64,000 nt of DNA from Streptomyces sp. HmicA12 (GCF_000373565.1 NZ_KB891800.1:227526-291525); one strand, 5' to 3'; positions 19,206-28,451 are shown, numbered from the stretch's first letter. Numbers and translations are program-made. Notes: generated by a model not told the origin, from the sequence alone.

Positions 19206-20411
19206 TCAGTGGTGGACCGGTTCCACGAGCGGCTGCTCGGCGGCCGCGACAACGCGGCTCGGGGCGGGCGTACGGCGCTCCAGGAAGGCCGACAGGACGG
19301 CGAGGACGAGGGCGCTCGCGGCGAGAGCGGCACCGACCCAGTTCGGGGCGGTGTAGCCGAGCCCCGCGGAGATCACCAGGCCGCCGAGCCAGGCGGAGAG
19401 CGCGTTGCCCGCGTTGAAGGCGCCGATGTTGACGGCCGAGGCGAGCGTCGGAGCGCCGGACGCCTGGTCGAGGACCCGCTTCTGCAGCGGCGGCACGGTC
19501 GCGAAGCCGAGCGCGCCGATCAGGGCGATGGTGATCGCGGCCAGGAACTTGTGGTGCGCGGTGACCGTGAAGAGGCCGAGCACGAGGGCGAGGGCGCCGA
19601 GCGAGACGTACAGCATCGGCATCAGGGCACGGTCGGCGAACCTGCCGCCGATGAGGTTGCCGCCGACCATGCCGAGCCCGAAGAGGACGAGCAGCCAGGT
19701 GACGGAACCGTCCGCGAATCCGGCGACGTGGGTCATCATCGGCGTGATGTAGGTGATGGCCGCGAAGACGCCGCCGAAGCCGAGCACGGTCATCGCCATG
19801 GCGAGCAGGACCTGCACGTTCTTGAAGGCGGCGACCTCGTGGCGCAGGTGGACGCCCTCGGGCTTGGGCATGTCCGGTACGAGCTTGGCGATGCCGGCGA
19901 GGCCGATCACCCCGAGCCCGGCGACGACCGCGAAGGTCACGCGCCAGCCGATGTTCTGCCCGATGAGGGTGCCGAGCGGAACGCCGACGACGTTGGCCAC
20001 GGTCAGGCCCGTGAACATCATGGCGATCGCTCCGGCCTTCTTCTGCGGGGCGACCAGTTCGGCGGCGACGACCGAGCCGATGCCGAAGAACGCGCCGTGG
20101 GCGAGCGAGGCGACCACGCGGCCTATCAGCATGACGGCGAAGACGGGCGCGACGGCGGAGAGCAGGTTGCCGACGATGAAGAAGCCCATCAGCAGCATCA
20201 GCATCCGCTTGCGCGGGATGCGGGTGCCCAGAACGGTCATCAGCGGGGCGCCGAGCATGACGCCGACGGCATAGCCGGTGACCAGGAATCCGGCCGTGGG
20301 GATGGAGACGCCGAAGTCACCCGCGACCTGTGGGAGGAGTCCCATGATCACGAATTCCGTGGTTCCGATCCCGAAGGCCCCGATCGCGAGAGCCAGAAGC
20401 GCGAGAGGCAT
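19206..20411 (-). CDS. MFS transporter, DHA1 drug-efflux type
   Basis: The 401-residue protein has 12 predicted membrane helices. The start GAFGIGTTEFVIMGLLPQVAGD is typical of the AraJ/PbuE/Cmx-like efflux subfamily, and GTRIPRKRML is the loop 2-3 motif. It faces away from a MarR-family gene; that pairing usually means efflux under repressor control. The substrate is unknown. Confidence 0.9.
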   Translation of the reverse strand: MPLALLALAIGAFGIGTTEFVIMGLLPQVAGDFGVSIPTAGFLVTGYAVGVMLGAPLMTVLGTRIPRKRMLMLLMGFFIVGNLLSAVAPVFAVMLIGRVVASLAHGAFFGIGSVVAAELVAPQKKAGAIAMMFTGLTVANVVGVPLGTLIGQNIGWRVTFAVVAGLGVIGLAGIAKLVPDMPKPEGVHLRHEVAAFKNVQVLLAMAMTVLGFGGVFAAITYITPMMTHVAGFADGSVTWLLVLFGLGMVGGNLIGGRFADRALMPMLYVSLGALALVLGLFTVTAHHKFLAAITIALIGALGFATVPPLQKRVLDQASGAPTLASAVNIGAFNAGNALSAWLGGLVISAGLGYTAPNWVGAALAASALVLAVLSAFLERRTPAPSRVVAAAEQPLVEPVHH

Positions 20412-20462
20412 GGGGGTTCACCTTCCCAGATTGTTGCGGGTGCGCTTTACGAGACCTCACAA

Positions 20463-20500
20463 TAATTGCAGACGCTGGTTAATTGCAAGCGCGGGCAATT
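20463..20500. promoter_or_regulatory. Putative MarR operator in the MFS/MarR divergent gap
   Basis: TAATTGCA occurs twice (20463-20470, 20480-20487), and AATTGC-N8-GCAATT (20481-20500) is an inverted repeat. These AT-rich elements lie between the MFS start and a TACCCT -10-like element near 20514 that could drive the MarR gene. This is an inference from position and symmetry. Confidence 0.6.
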
Positions 20501-20556
20501 TCGCGACATCGACTACCCTGGTACGCATCCACTCCGGGACGGAGGATCCTCGAGCC

Positions 20557-21015
20557 ATGACCGCCACAGACCCCGCACTCACCGCCCTCTCCCAGGGCTG
20601 GTGCGCCCTCTCCCTGCTGCACGGGAGGATCGAGGCCCGCATCGAGCGCGCACTGCAGGCCGGGCACGGCCTGAGCGTGCGGGAGTACTCGCTGCTCGAC
20701 GTGCTGAGCCGCCAGCACGACGGCGAGGGCGGCCATCTCCAGATGAAGCAGGTCGCCGACGCCGTCGTGCTCAGCCAGAGCGCGACGACCCGCCTGGTCA
20801 CTCGCCTCGAGGACCGCGGCCTGCTCCAGCGCTACCTGTGCCCCACCGACCGGCGCGGCATCTACACGAACGTCTCCGAGTCCGGCCTGAAGCTCCTCGA
20901 AGAGGCCCGCCCGACCAACCAGGCCGCCCTGCGCGAGGCCCTCGACACCGCGGCCGAGAACCCCGAACTCGCCCCGCTGGTCAGGGCCGTCGAGGAGCTG
21001 CGCGTACCCGCGTAG
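20557..21015 (+). CDS. MarR-family transcriptional regulator
   Basis: The 152-residue protein has the MarR winged helix, with MKQVADAVVLSQSATTRLVTRLEDRGLLQRY as recognition helix and wing, and DRRGIYTNVSESG as the wing tip. The ATG at 20557 has GGAGG 11 nt upstream. It most likely represses itself and the divergent efflux gene. Confidence 0.9.
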   Translation: MTATDPALTALSQGWCALSLLHGRIEARIERALQAGHGLSVREYSLLDVLSRQHDGEGGHLQMKQVADAVVLSQSATTRLVTRLEDRGLLQRYLCPTDRRGIYTNVSESGLKLLEEARPTNQAALREALDTAAENPELAPLVRAVEELRVPA

Positions 21016-21035
21016 GACGCGTGTGCAGGCCCCTC

Positions 21036-21041
21036 TAGGCT
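21036..21041 (+). promoter_or_regulatory. -10 element of a likely leaderless transcript
   Basis: TAGGCT lies 6 nt before the ATG at 21048, and that gene has no ribosome binding site. This is the usual leaderless layout in actinobacteria. Confidence 0.6.
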
Positions 21042-21047
21042 GCGGCC

Positions 21048-21500
21048 ATGGGAGATCTTGAGATCAGGCCCGCCGCGGCCGAGGACGTTCCGGCGATCGT
21101 GGCGATGCTGGCGGACGACCCGCTGGGCGCGCGGCGCGAGTCGCCGGACGACCTCACGCCGTACCTCGCCGCGCACGCGCGCCTGGCCACCGACCCGAAC
21201 CAGCACCTGGTCGTCGCCGTCCGGGACGGCCGGGTCGTCGGCACCCTGCAGCTCACCGTCATTCCCGGGCTCTCCCGCAAGGGCTCCACACGCTCGATCA
21301 TCGAGGGCGTCCGCATCCACTCCGACGAGCGCGGCAGCGGGCTCGGCACGCAGCTCATCACCTGGGCCGTCGACGAATCCCGGCGCCAGGGCTGCCAGTT
21401 GGTCCAGCTGACCTCGGACGTCACCCGCACCGACGCGCACCGCTTCTACGAGCGGCTCGGTTTCGTGGCCTCCCATGTGGGGTTCAAGCTCCAGCTCTGA
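21048..21500 (+). CDS. GNAT-family N-acetyltransferase
   Basis: The 150-residue protein is a single GNAT domain. The acetyl-CoA loop is seen as RGSGLGTQLI near residue 95, followed by HRFYERLGFVASHVGFKL. ATG 21048 is probably leaderless. The pattern RIHSDERGSGLG and the size match small MarR-linked GNAT proteins; the substrate is unknown. Confidence 0.87.
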   Translation: MGDLEIRPAAAEDVPAIVAMLADDPLGARRESPDDLTPYLAAHARLATDPNQHLVVAVRDGRVVGTLQLTVIPGLSRKGSTRSIIEGVRIHSDERGSGLGTQLITWAVDESRRQGCQLVQLTSDVTRTDAHRFYERLGFVASHVGFKLQL

Positions 21501-21528
21501 GCGGCCCCGTGCATGCGGATGGGCGCTT

Positions 21529-21542
21529 GTTTCACGTGAAAC
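21529..21542. other. parS: parS site (exact)
   Basis: GTTTCACGTGAAAC lies in the convergent gap between the GNAT gene and the serine hydrolase gene. Confidence 0.92.
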
Positions 21543-21606
21543 AAGCCGTGAAACGAGCGCCCACGCAGCACTCTCCGCCGACCACACGCCGACTACGCGC
21601 TGGTGG

Positions 21607-22989
21607 CTACCGCGGAATTCCCCGCCAGCCCTCCGGGTCCACCCCGCCGGGCACCGGCGCGCTCTCGTCGTACGGCTGCCGCGTGAAGACGAAGGACCCG
21701 AGGTCCAGGTGGCTCACCGAGCCGTCGGGGCGTCGGACGGCCCTCAGCACCTCCCCCGCGTAGTAGCCGTCGAGCCCGGTCCAGGTGCCGTCCTCGTTCG
21801 CACGGAACCGGGAGCGCCGTCCCCCGCCGGCCACCGGCCCGAGGTCGACCCCGCCGTCGGCCGACAGCCGCAGCGCCACGACCTGCGTGCCCCAGTACCA
21901 GGGCCCCGCCAACTCCATTACGGCGGAGTCGACTTCGGGCAGCGGGCGCCACGGCTCGGGCATGCGCGGCTCGGCCTCGGCGACGATACCGAGGAGCTCG
22001 GCGGCCACCGTCGCCGCGGGCACCCCGGACGTGCAGTTGGCCAGCGTGACGGCCGCGAGCCCTTCCTCCTCGCTCAGCCACAGCCCCGCCACGAACCCGG
22101 GCAACGACCCCGAGTGGCCCACGAGGGTCAGCCCGCCCCCGTGCACCACCTGCGTGCCGAGCCCGTACGAGGAGTCCCCGGCTCCGGGCAAGGTCGGCGC
22201 GGCGGGAGTGCGCATCTCCCGTACGGACTCCGCGCTCAGCACCCGGTCGTCGCCCATGGCCAGGAACGAGGCGAACGTCAGCAGATCCCGCGCCGTCGAC
22301 CACAGTTGGCCGGCGGGCGCCATCAGGCCGAGGTCCTCGCTCGGCTCCGGCAGCAGCACGTCGGCGTAGGGGTGCACGGCCCAGCCCCCGGCATGCGGCA
22401 TCCGCGGCTCGGCGCTCGTCCGCGTCAGACCGAGCGGTTCGAGGATCTCGGCGCGCAGGGCCTCCTCCCAGGAGACGCCACGCACCTTCTCGACCAGCGC
22501 GCCCAGGAGCGTGTAACCGGGATTCGAGTAGTGGTGACGGCGCCCGACGGGATGCCGGAACGGCTGCTCCCCGAGGACATCGGCGAGGGTCGGGCGGAGC
22601 GAGGCGGACGAACGCTCCCACCACTCGCCCGGCGTCTCGGCCGCCAACCCGCCGGTGTGGGCGAGGAGTTCGGCGACGGTGACATCCCCGGCACCGGTCC
22701 CGGGAAGGTGCTTCTCCAGCGGGTCACCCAGGTCGAGCAGTCCTTCGTCACGCAGCCGCAGCACCAGCACGGCCGTGAACGTCTTCGTGATCGAGCCGAT
22801 CCGGTACTGCACGTTCTCGTCGGGGCCGTGCCCGTCCACCGAGGTGCGCGATCCCGTCCACACCAGCTCCCCGTCCCGGGCCACCGCCGCGACGAGGGAC
22901 GGAGCACGCCCCTCGCTCTGCGCGACGGCGACGCGGTGGAGGAGGGCGCGGCGCGTGGTGGGCAACAACTCTTCTGAGGGTGTCGTCAT
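21607..22989 (-). CDS. Serine hydrolase, class C beta-lactamase family
   Basis: The 460-residue protein has the active-site motif S-I-T-K (SITKTFTAVLVLRL) and the second motif Y-S-N (HYSNPGYTLLG), with HSG (LVGHSGSLPG) as third motif. A C-terminal beta domain of about 110 residues follows. No signal peptide is visible from ATG 22989, so it is probably an intracellular esterase or peptidase and not a true beta-lactamase. Divergent from the ECF sigma gene. Confidence 0.85.
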   Translation of the reverse strand: MTTPSEELLPTTRRALLHRVAVAQSEGRAPSLVAAVARDGELVWTGSRTSVDGHGPDENVQYRIGSITKTFTAVLVLRLRDEGLLDLGDPLEKHLPGTGAGDVTVAELLAHTGGLAAETPGEWWERSSASLRPTLADVLGEQPFRHPVGRRHHYSNPGYTLLGALVEKVRGVSWEEALRAEILEPLGLTRTSAEPRMPHAGGWAVHPYADVLLPEPSEDLGLMAPAGQLWSTARDLLTFASFLAMGDDRVLSAESVREMRTPAAPTLPGAGDSSYGLGTQVVHGGGLTLVGHSGSLPGFVAGLWLSEEEGLAAVTLANCTSGVPAATVAAELLGIVAEAEPRMPEPWRPLPEVDSAVMELAGPWYWGTQVVALRLSADGGVDLGPVAGGGRRSRFRANEDGTWTGLDGYYAGEVLRAVRRPDGSVSHLDLGSFVFTRQPYDESAPVPGGVDPEGWRGIPR

Positions 22990-23070
22990 ACGCCCAGTCC
23001 ATCTCGGGTGCCGGCCCGCGTCGAACCGTTTTCGCCAGGGGCCGATCGCTGCCCCCCGTAGCGTGGACCC

Positions 23071-24018
23071 ATGGCGACGACGAGACACGAGGGGCGGCTG
23101 CCGCAGGACGAGTTGGCACGGCGCTTCGAGGAGCACCGCGGGCAGCTGCGCGGCGTCGCGTACCGCCTGCTCGGCTCGCTCAACGACGCGGACGACGCGG
23201 TGCAGGAGGCCTGGCTGCGGCTGAGCCGCACCGACGCCGCCGCCATCGACAACCTGGCCGCCTGGCTGCGCACGGTGGTCTCCCGCATCTGCCTCGACCT
23301 GCTGCGCTCACGCTCCGCCCGCCGTGAGGAGTTCGTCGGGAACCTGCCCGACGAGATCTGGGACGAGGGCGACGGCACCGGCCCGGAGAGCGAGGCCGTA
23401 CTGGTCGACGCGGTGGGCCGCGCCCTGCTCGTGGTCCTGGACGCGCTGAGCCCCGCGGAGCGCGTCGCCTTCGTGCTGCACGATCTGTTCGCGGTCCCCT
23501 TCGCCGAGATCGCGCCCATCGTGGAACGCACCCCCGTCACCACGAAGAAGCTCGCGAGCCGCGCCCGCCAACGGGTCCAGGGCGCATCCACGGTCCCCGC
23601 CCCGGAACTGGACCGGCAACGACACGTCGTCGACGCCTTCCTCACCGCCGCCCGCGACGGCGATCTGAACGCGCTCCTCGCGGTCCTCGCCCCCGACGTC
23701 GTCCGCCACGCGGACCCGCTCACCCTGCCGCCCGGCGCACCGGCCCGAGTACGGGGCGCCGACGAGGTGGCCCGCGAGACGGTCCTCCTGCGCCGCAACG
23801 CCCACTTCGCCGCGACGGCCCTCATCGACGGCCGCCCCGGCATCGTCGTGGCCCCGCGCGGCCGCCTGCTGCTCGCCCTGACCGTCACGGTCACGGACGG
23901 CCGCGTGGCCGCGTACGAGGTGATCGCGGACCCGGAACGCCTGGCGGAACTGCGGATCTCGCTGCTGCCCGACCCCTTCAGGCCGTGGTCCGACGGACCC
24001 GGTAGCTCCAGCGCGTGA
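23071..24018 (+). CDS. ECF sigma factor with C-terminal SnoaL-like domain (ECF41/SigJ type)
   Basis: The 315-residue protein has region 2 (FEEHRGQLRGVAYRLLGSLNDADDAVQEAWLR) and region 4 (LSPAERVAFVLHDLFAVPFAEIAPIV), followed by a domain of about 110 residues resembling SnoaL/NTF2 folds. In the ECF41 family this extension controls sigma activity in place of a separate anti-sigma factor. TAGCGT at 23059-23064 sits 6 nt before ATG 23071, so the mRNA may be leaderless. The 3' end overlaps the convergent gene by 41 bp. Confidence 0.87.
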   Translation: MATTRHEGRLPQDELARRFEEHRGQLRGVAYRLLGSLNDADDAVQEAWLRLSRTDAAAIDNLAAWLRTVVSRICLDLLRSRSARREEFVGNLPDEIWDEGDGTGPESEAVLVDAVGRALLVVLDALSPAERVAFVLHDLFAVPFAEIAPIVERTPVTTKKLASRARQRVQGASTVPAPELDRQRHVVDAFLTAARDGDLNALLAVLAPDVVRHADPLTLPPGAPARVRGADEVARETVLLRRNAHFAATALIDGRPGIVVAPRGRLLLALTVTVTDGRVAAYEVIADPERLAELRISLLPDPFRPWSDGPGSSSA

Positions 24019-24316
24019 GCGACCGGACGACGGTCTCGGCGCCGATGGGATGGGCACTGTGGACGAAGACCGTCCCGACGCGGAACGGCCGGCCCTCGAA
24101 GGCGGCCTCCGCCAGGAGGGTCACCACCGGCATGATGCTGTCGTCGCCGCCGAGATCGTGATCGAGCCGGAGTTCGTCGATGAACGTGTCGCGGTGCTCT
24201 TCCAGGAGGTCGACGCCTTCGCGGCTGCTGCGCGCGATCCGCGTGGCTCGTGGAAGCGGTCGCAGATCGTCGGTGCCGAGGATCACGGGCTGCATCGTGG
24301 CCGGGTCGTGCGTCAC
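23978..24316 (-). CDS. Receiver-like domain protein (cyclic-phosphate processing receiver, cREC type)
   Basis: The 112-residue protein has the receiver-like pattern GTDDLRPLP ... FIDELRLDHDLGGDDSIMPVV ... VGTVFVHSAHP, in which the acidic pocket and LDHDLG match the single-domain cREC family proposed to process cyclic-phosphate RNA ends. The assignment rests on motif likeness only. GTG 24316 is used; ATG 24295 is an alternative. Its 3' end overlaps the convergent sigma-factor gene by 41 bp. Confidence 0.65.
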   Translation of the reverse strand: MTHDPATMQPVILGTDDLRPLPRATRIARSSREGVDLLEEHRDTFIDELRLDHDLGGDDSIMPVVTLLAEAAFEGRPFRVGTVFVHSAHPIGAETVVRSLTRWSYRVRRTTA

Positions 24317-24353
24317 CCGGCCATCATCGCAACGCACGCCGTACGGCGCGGAA

Positions 24354-25829
24354 TCAGGTCTGCGCCATGTCCACGAAGCGGGAGTAGTGGCCCTGGAAGG
24401 CGACCGTGATCGTGGCCGTCGGGCCGTTACGGTGCTTGCCGACGATGATGTCGGCCTCGCCCGCGCGCGGGGACTCCTTCTCGTACGCGTCCTCGCGGTG
24501 CAGCAGGATGACCATGTCGGCGTCCTGCTCGATGGAGCCGGACTCACGCAGGTCGGACACCATCGGCTTCTTGTCCGTGCGCTGCTCGGGACCACGGTTC
24601 AGCTGCGAGAGCGCGATCACCGGGACCTCGAGCTCCTTGGCCAGCAGCTTCAGGTTTCGGGACATGTCCGAGACCTCCTGCTGACGGCTCTCGGAGCGCT
24701 TCGAGCCACCGGCCTGCATCAGCTGCAGGTAGTCGATGATCACGAGCCGGATGTCGTTGCGCTGCTTGAGCCGACGGCACTTCGCGCGGATCTCCATCAT
24801 CGACAGGTTCGGGGAGTCGTCGATGTAGAGCGGCGCGGCCGAGACCTCGGGCATCCGGCGCGCGAGGCGCGTCCAGTCCTCGTCCGTCATCGTGCCCGAG
24901 CGCATGTGGTGCAGCGCCACGCGTGCCTCGGCCGACAGCAGACGCATCGCGATCTCGTTGCGCCCCATTTCGAGGGAGAAGATGACGCTGGGCAGGTTGT
25001 TCTTGATGGACGCCGCACGCGCGAAGTCCAGCGCCAGCGTGGACTTACCCATGGCGGGGCGGGCGGCGATGACGATCATCTGGCCCGGGTGAAGACCGTT
25101 GGTGAGCGAGTCGAAGTCGGTGAAGCCGGTCGGCACACCGGTCATCTCGCCGCTGCGCGAGCCGATCGCCTCGATCTCGTCGAGCGCGCCCTCCATGATG
25201 TCGCCGAGCGGGAGGTAGTCCTCGCTGGTGCGCTGCTCGGTGACGGCGTAGATCTCGGCCTGCGCCCTGTTGACGATCTCGTCGACGTCGTCGTCGGCCG
25301 CGTATCCCATCTGCGTGATCCGCGTGCCCGCCTCGACGAGACGACGCAGCACGGCCCGCTCGTGGACGATCTCCGCGTAGTACTCCGCGTTCGCCGCGGT
25401 CGGGACCGTCTGGACGAGCGTGTGCAGATACGATGCGCCGCCGACCTTGTTGATCTCTCCGCGCTTGGTCAGCTCGGCGGCGATGGTGATCGGGTCGGCA
25501 GGCTCGCCCTTGGCGTAGATGTCGAGGATCGCCTGGAAGATCGTCTCGTGGGCCGGCTTGTAGAAGTCGGCGCCCTTGAGCACCTCGACGACGTCGGCGA
25601 TCGCGTCCTTCGACAGGAGCATGCCACCGAGCACGGACTGCTCGGCATCCAGATCCTGCGGCGGTACGCGCTCGAACGTGGTGGGCCCCTCGTCCCAGCC
25701 GCCGTCCTCCCGGCCCCGCTCGTGCTGGTCACCCTGGCGACCACCGCCCCGGCGCGGCCGGGAAGGGGGCAGACGATCACTGGGACCGCCATCGGCCCAG
25801 GGGTCGTCCAACGGCTCGGAGATACTCAC
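24354..25829 (-). CDS. dnaB: Replicative DNA helicase DnaB
   Basis: The 491-residue hexameric helicase drives fork unwinding. An N-terminal acidic/Arg-rich extension of about 55 residues precedes the DnaB N domain (PQDLDAEQSVLGGMLLS). The RecA-like motor has Walker A ARPAMGKST (Lys262), SLEMGRNEI and IIDYLQLM. GTG 25829 is preceded by GGAGGTG. There is no intein. Unlike most bacteria with a separate locus, it lies by the rpsF-ssb cluster, as usual in Streptomyces. Confidence 0.97.
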   Translation of the reverse strand: MSISEPLDDPWADGGPSDRLPPSRPRRGGGRQGDQHERGREDGGWDEGPTTFERVPPQDLDAEQSVLGGMLLSKDAIADVVEVLKGADFYKPAHETIFQAILDIYAKGEPADPITIAAELTKRGEINKVGGASYLHTLVQTVPTAANAEYYAEIVHERAVLRRLVEAGTRITQMGYAADDDVDEIVNRAQAEIYAVTEQRTSEDYLPLGDIMEGALDEIEAIGSRSGEMTGVPTGFTDFDSLTNGLHPGQMIVIAARPAMGKSTLALDFARAASIKNNLPSVIFSLEMGRNEIAMRLLSAEARVALHHMRSGTMTDEDWTRLARRMPEVSAAPLYIDDSPNLSMMEIRAKCRRLKQRNDIRLVIIDYLQLMQAGGSKRSESRQQEVSDMSRNLKLLAKELEVPVIALSQLNRGPEQRTDKKPMVSDLRESGSIEQDADMVILLHREDAYEKESPRAGEADIIVGKHRNGPTATITVAFQGHYSRFVDMAQT

Positions 25830-26288
25830 CGGGCCACCTCCTCCCGTCCGCCGAGCGGACCTCGCCGTGCCCTTCATTCCTACGGCACGACACTGACAAA
25901 TAAGGGGCCCGACTCCGGTTCCGACGCGTCGGTTTTGTGAGGTTTCCGAGGCCGGTGGACACGGTGGGCGCCGCACCACGTTAGGCGTGTCGGCACCGTC
26001 AGCCAATCTGGTTATCCACAGGCGCTGTGGAAGACGAGCCTCTCGCTGTGGAGAACCGGGGAAAACCTGTGCACGACCCGGTGGACAGCCCTGTGAACAA
26101 GCCCTCAGGCATTCCCACACACAGGTTCTGACCTGCATGTTTCCCGTCCACCGGCTGTGCAGAAGAAAAACTTTCCCAGTCGGCCCAAGATCTCCAGGGG
26201 CACGGTTCCACGGCGTTCGCGAACCCACTCGAAGTAAGGGTCACTATGCAATTGCATCTCTTACCTGTGGAAGATTAGATTGGTGCCC
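25830..26288. promoter_or_regulatory. dnaB upstream region with DnaA-box-like cluster
   Basis: The divergent gap has no gene. It contains TTATCCACA (26012-26020), identical to the general bacterial DnaA box, and close variants nearby: TGTGGAAGA, TGTGGAGAA, GGTGGACAG and TGTGAACAA within about 80 bp. This resembles a DnaA-binding region upstream of dnaB. Binding is inferred. Confidence 0.55.
26246..26281 (+). promoter_or_regulatory. Promoter of the MATE gene with overlapping palindrome
   Basis: TTGCAT (26252-26257) and TAGATT (26276-26281) are separated by 18 bp and end 7 nt before ATG 26289, so the transcript should be leaderless. ATGCAATTGCAT (26246-26257) is a perfect 12-bp palindrome over the -35 box and may be a repressor site. 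Confidence 0.65.
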
Positions 26289-27626
26289 ATGACACAGGCT
26301 CCCGTGACGCCCAAGGCCGCAAGACGTCGGCACGACCGCGAGATCGTCGCCCTCGCCGTTCCCGCCTTCGGCGCACTCGTCGCGGAGCCGCTCTTCCTCA
26401 TGGCCGACAGCGCCATCGTCGGCCATCTCGGCACCGCCCAACTGGCCGGACTCGCCGTCGCCTCGGCCCTGCTCACGACCGCGGTCAGCGTCTTCGTCTT
26501 CCTCGCCTACGCCACCACCGCCGCCGTCGCCCGCCGGGTCGGCGCGGGTGATCCACGAGCCGCGATCCAGCAAGGCATGGACGGCATCTGGCTCGCCCTG
26601 CTCCTCGGCGCCGCGGTCATCGCCGTCGTACTGCCCACCGCCCCCGCCCTGGTCGAGGTCTTCGGCGCCTCGGACACCGCGGCCCCGTACGCGACCACGT
26701 ACCTGCGCATCTCCGCACTCGGCATCCCCGCGATGCTCGTCGTCCTGGCCGCCACCGGTGTTCTGCGCGGACTCCAGAACACCAAGACCCCGCTGTACGT
26801 GGCCGTCGCCGGTTTCATCGCCAACGCCGCCCTCAATTTCGGCCTCGTCTACGGCGCCGACCTCGGTATCGCGGGCTCCGCCTGGGGCACCGTCATCGCC
26901 CAGCTCGGCATGGCAGCGATCTACCTGGTCGTCGTCGTCCGCGGGGCCCGCCGCCACGGCGCCTCACTCCGCCCCGACCTGGCAGGCATACGCGCCAGCG
27001 CCCAGGCAGGCACTCCACTCCTCGTCCGCACGCTCGCACTCCGTGCGGTCCTGATGATCGCCACGGCGGTCGCGGCCCGGCTGGGCGACGCGGACGTGGC
27101 AGCGCACCAGATCATCCTGTCCCTGTGGAGCCTGCTGGCCTTCGCCCTCGATGCCATCGCCATCGCCGGCCAGGCCATCATCGGCCGGTATCTAGGTGCC
27201 GACGACGCCGAAGGCGCCCGTGACGTCTGCCGCCGCATGGTGCAGTGGGGCATCGCGGCCGGAGTGGTTCTGGGAGTCCTGGTCGTCGCCGCACGTCCGC
27301 TCTTCGTCCCGTTGTTCACCAGCGACCCGGTCGTGCAGGACGCCGCCCTGCCCGCCCTCGTCGTCGTGGCGCTCTCCCAGCCCATCTGCGGCATCGTGTT
27401 CGTGCTCGACGGCGTCCTCATGGGTGCCGGCGACGGGCCGTACCTGGCCTGGGCCATGCTGATCACCCTGGTGGTCTTCACCCCGGTGGCGCTGCTGGTG
27501 CCGGCCCTCGGCGGCGGACTCACCGCACTGTGGGGAGCCATGACGCTGATGATGGCGGTGCGGATGGTGACGCTGTGGGTGCGCTACCGCTCCGGCCGTT
27601 GGGCCGTCACCGGTGCCACGCGCTGA
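26289..27626 (+). CDS. MATE-family efflux transporter
   Basis: The 445-residue protein has 12 predicted helices in two MATE halves. ALAVPAFGALVAEPLFLMADSAIVGHLG at the start is the family N-terminal motif, as in DinF-like members. It probably exports cationic drugs or metabolites with Na+ or H+ antiport. ATG 26289 is probably leaderless. A parS site and a terminator follow. Confidence 0.92.
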   Translation: MTQAPVTPKAARRRHDREIVALAVPAFGALVAEPLFLMADSAIVGHLGTAQLAGLAVASALLTTAVSVFVFLAYATTAAVARRVGAGDPRAAIQQGMDGIWLALLLGAAVIAVVLPTAPALVEVFGASDTAAPYATTYLRISALGIPAMLVVLAATGVLRGLQNTKTPLYVAVAGFIANAALNFGLVYGADLGIAGSAWGTVIAQLGMAAIYLVVVVRGARRHGASLRPDLAGIRASAQAGTPLLVRTLALRAVLMIATAVAARLGDADVAAHQIILSLWSLLAFALDAIAIAGQAIIGRYLGADDAEGARDVCRRMVQWGIAAGVVLGVLVVAARPLFVPLFTSDPVVQDAALPALVVVALSQPICGIVFVLDGVLMGAGDGPYLAWAMLITLVVFTPVALLVPALGGGLTALWGAMTLMMAVRMVTLWVRYRSGRWAVTGATR

Positions 27627-27638
27627 CCGAAGCGCCCT

Positions 27639-27652
27639 GTTTCACGTGAAAC
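27639..27652. other. parS: parS site (exact)
   Basis: GTTTCACGTGAAAC, extended to CCCTGTTTCACGTGAAACAG and GG, lies in the convergent gap between the MATE gene and rplI, 35 bp before the terminator. Confidence 0.92.
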
Positions 27653-27686
27653 AGGGCCGCGCTGAGCCTCGGGCATGACCACAAGC

Positions 27687-27722
27687 ATGTGGGGCCGCAC
27701 CCCGAAGGGTGCGGCCCCACAT
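27687..27722. terminator. Bidirectional terminator between the MATE gene and rplI
   Basis: ATGTGGGGCCGCACCC and GGGTGCGGCCCCACAT form a perfect 16-bp stem with loop CGAA. Confidence 0.88.
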
Positions 27723-27749
27723 TCGCTTCAGCGCTGCTCAGGGCAGTGC

Positions 27750-28196
27750 TCAGGCAGCGACGACCTCGACGTTGACCTTGGCGGCAACCTCGGGGTGCAG
27801 ACGCACGGTCGCCTCGTGGGCGCCCAGCGTCTTGATCGGCGAGCCCAGCTCGACGCGGCGCTTGTCGACCTTCGGGCCACCGGCGGTCTCGATCGCCGAA
27901 GCGACGTCAGCCTGGGTGACGGAACCGAAGAGACGACCGGCGTCGCCGGAGCGGACGGCCAGACGGACCTTCGTACCCTCGAGCTTGGCCTTGATCTCGT
28001 TGGCCTGCTCGATGGTCGCGATCTCGTGGATCTTGCGGGCGCGGCGGATCTGCGCCACGTCCTGCTCGCCACCCTTGGTCCAGCGGATCGCGAAACCACG
28101 CGGGACCAGGTAGTTGCGGGCGTACCCGTCCTTGACGTCGACGACGTCACCGGCGGTGCCGAGGCCAGAGACCTCGTGGGTCAGGATGATCTTCAT
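27750..28196 (-). CDS. rplI: 50S ribosomal protein L9
   Basis: The 148-residue protein starts [34 protein letters not shown], the L9 signature. It binds 23S rRNA domain V and is the last gene of the rpsF-ssb-rpsR-rplI operon, 18 bp after rpsR. Confidence 0.98.
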   Translation of the reverse strand: MKIILTHEVSGLGTAGDVVDVKDGYARNYLVPRGFAIRWTKGGEQDVAQIRRARKIHEIATIEQANEIKAKLEGTKVRLAVRSGDAGRLFGSVTQADVASAIETAGGPKVDKRRVELGSPIKTLGAHEATVRLHPEVAAKVNVEVVAA

Positions 28197-28214
28197 TTTT
28201 CGGTCACCCTTCCC

Positions 28215-28451
28215 TTATCGCGCGGTGGACGTGTAGGGCAGCAGCGCCATCTCACGGCTGTTCTTGACGGCCGTGGCGACGTCACGCTGGTGCTGCGTGC
28301 AGTTGCCGGTCACGCGGCGGGCACGGATCTTGCCGCGGTCGGAAATGAACTTCCGCAGCATGTTCGTGTCCTTGTAGTCCACGTACGTGACCTTGTCCTT
28401 GCAGAACGCGCAGACCTTCTTCTTAGGCTTGCGCACAGGCGGCTTCGCCAT
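28215..28451 (-). CDS. rpsR: 30S ribosomal protein S18 (cysteine-containing form)
   Basis: The 78-residue protein carries CAFC and a further Cys in [10 protein letters not shown], so it is the zinc-binding (C+) type. Streptomyces usually have a second, zinc-free S18 used under zinc starvation elsewhere. Third gene of the operon, 60 bp after ssb. Confidence 0.97.
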   Translation of the reverse strand: MAKPPVRKPKKKVCAFCKDKVTYVDYKDTNMLRKFISDRGKIRARRVTGNCTQHQRDVATAVKNSREMALLPYTSTAR

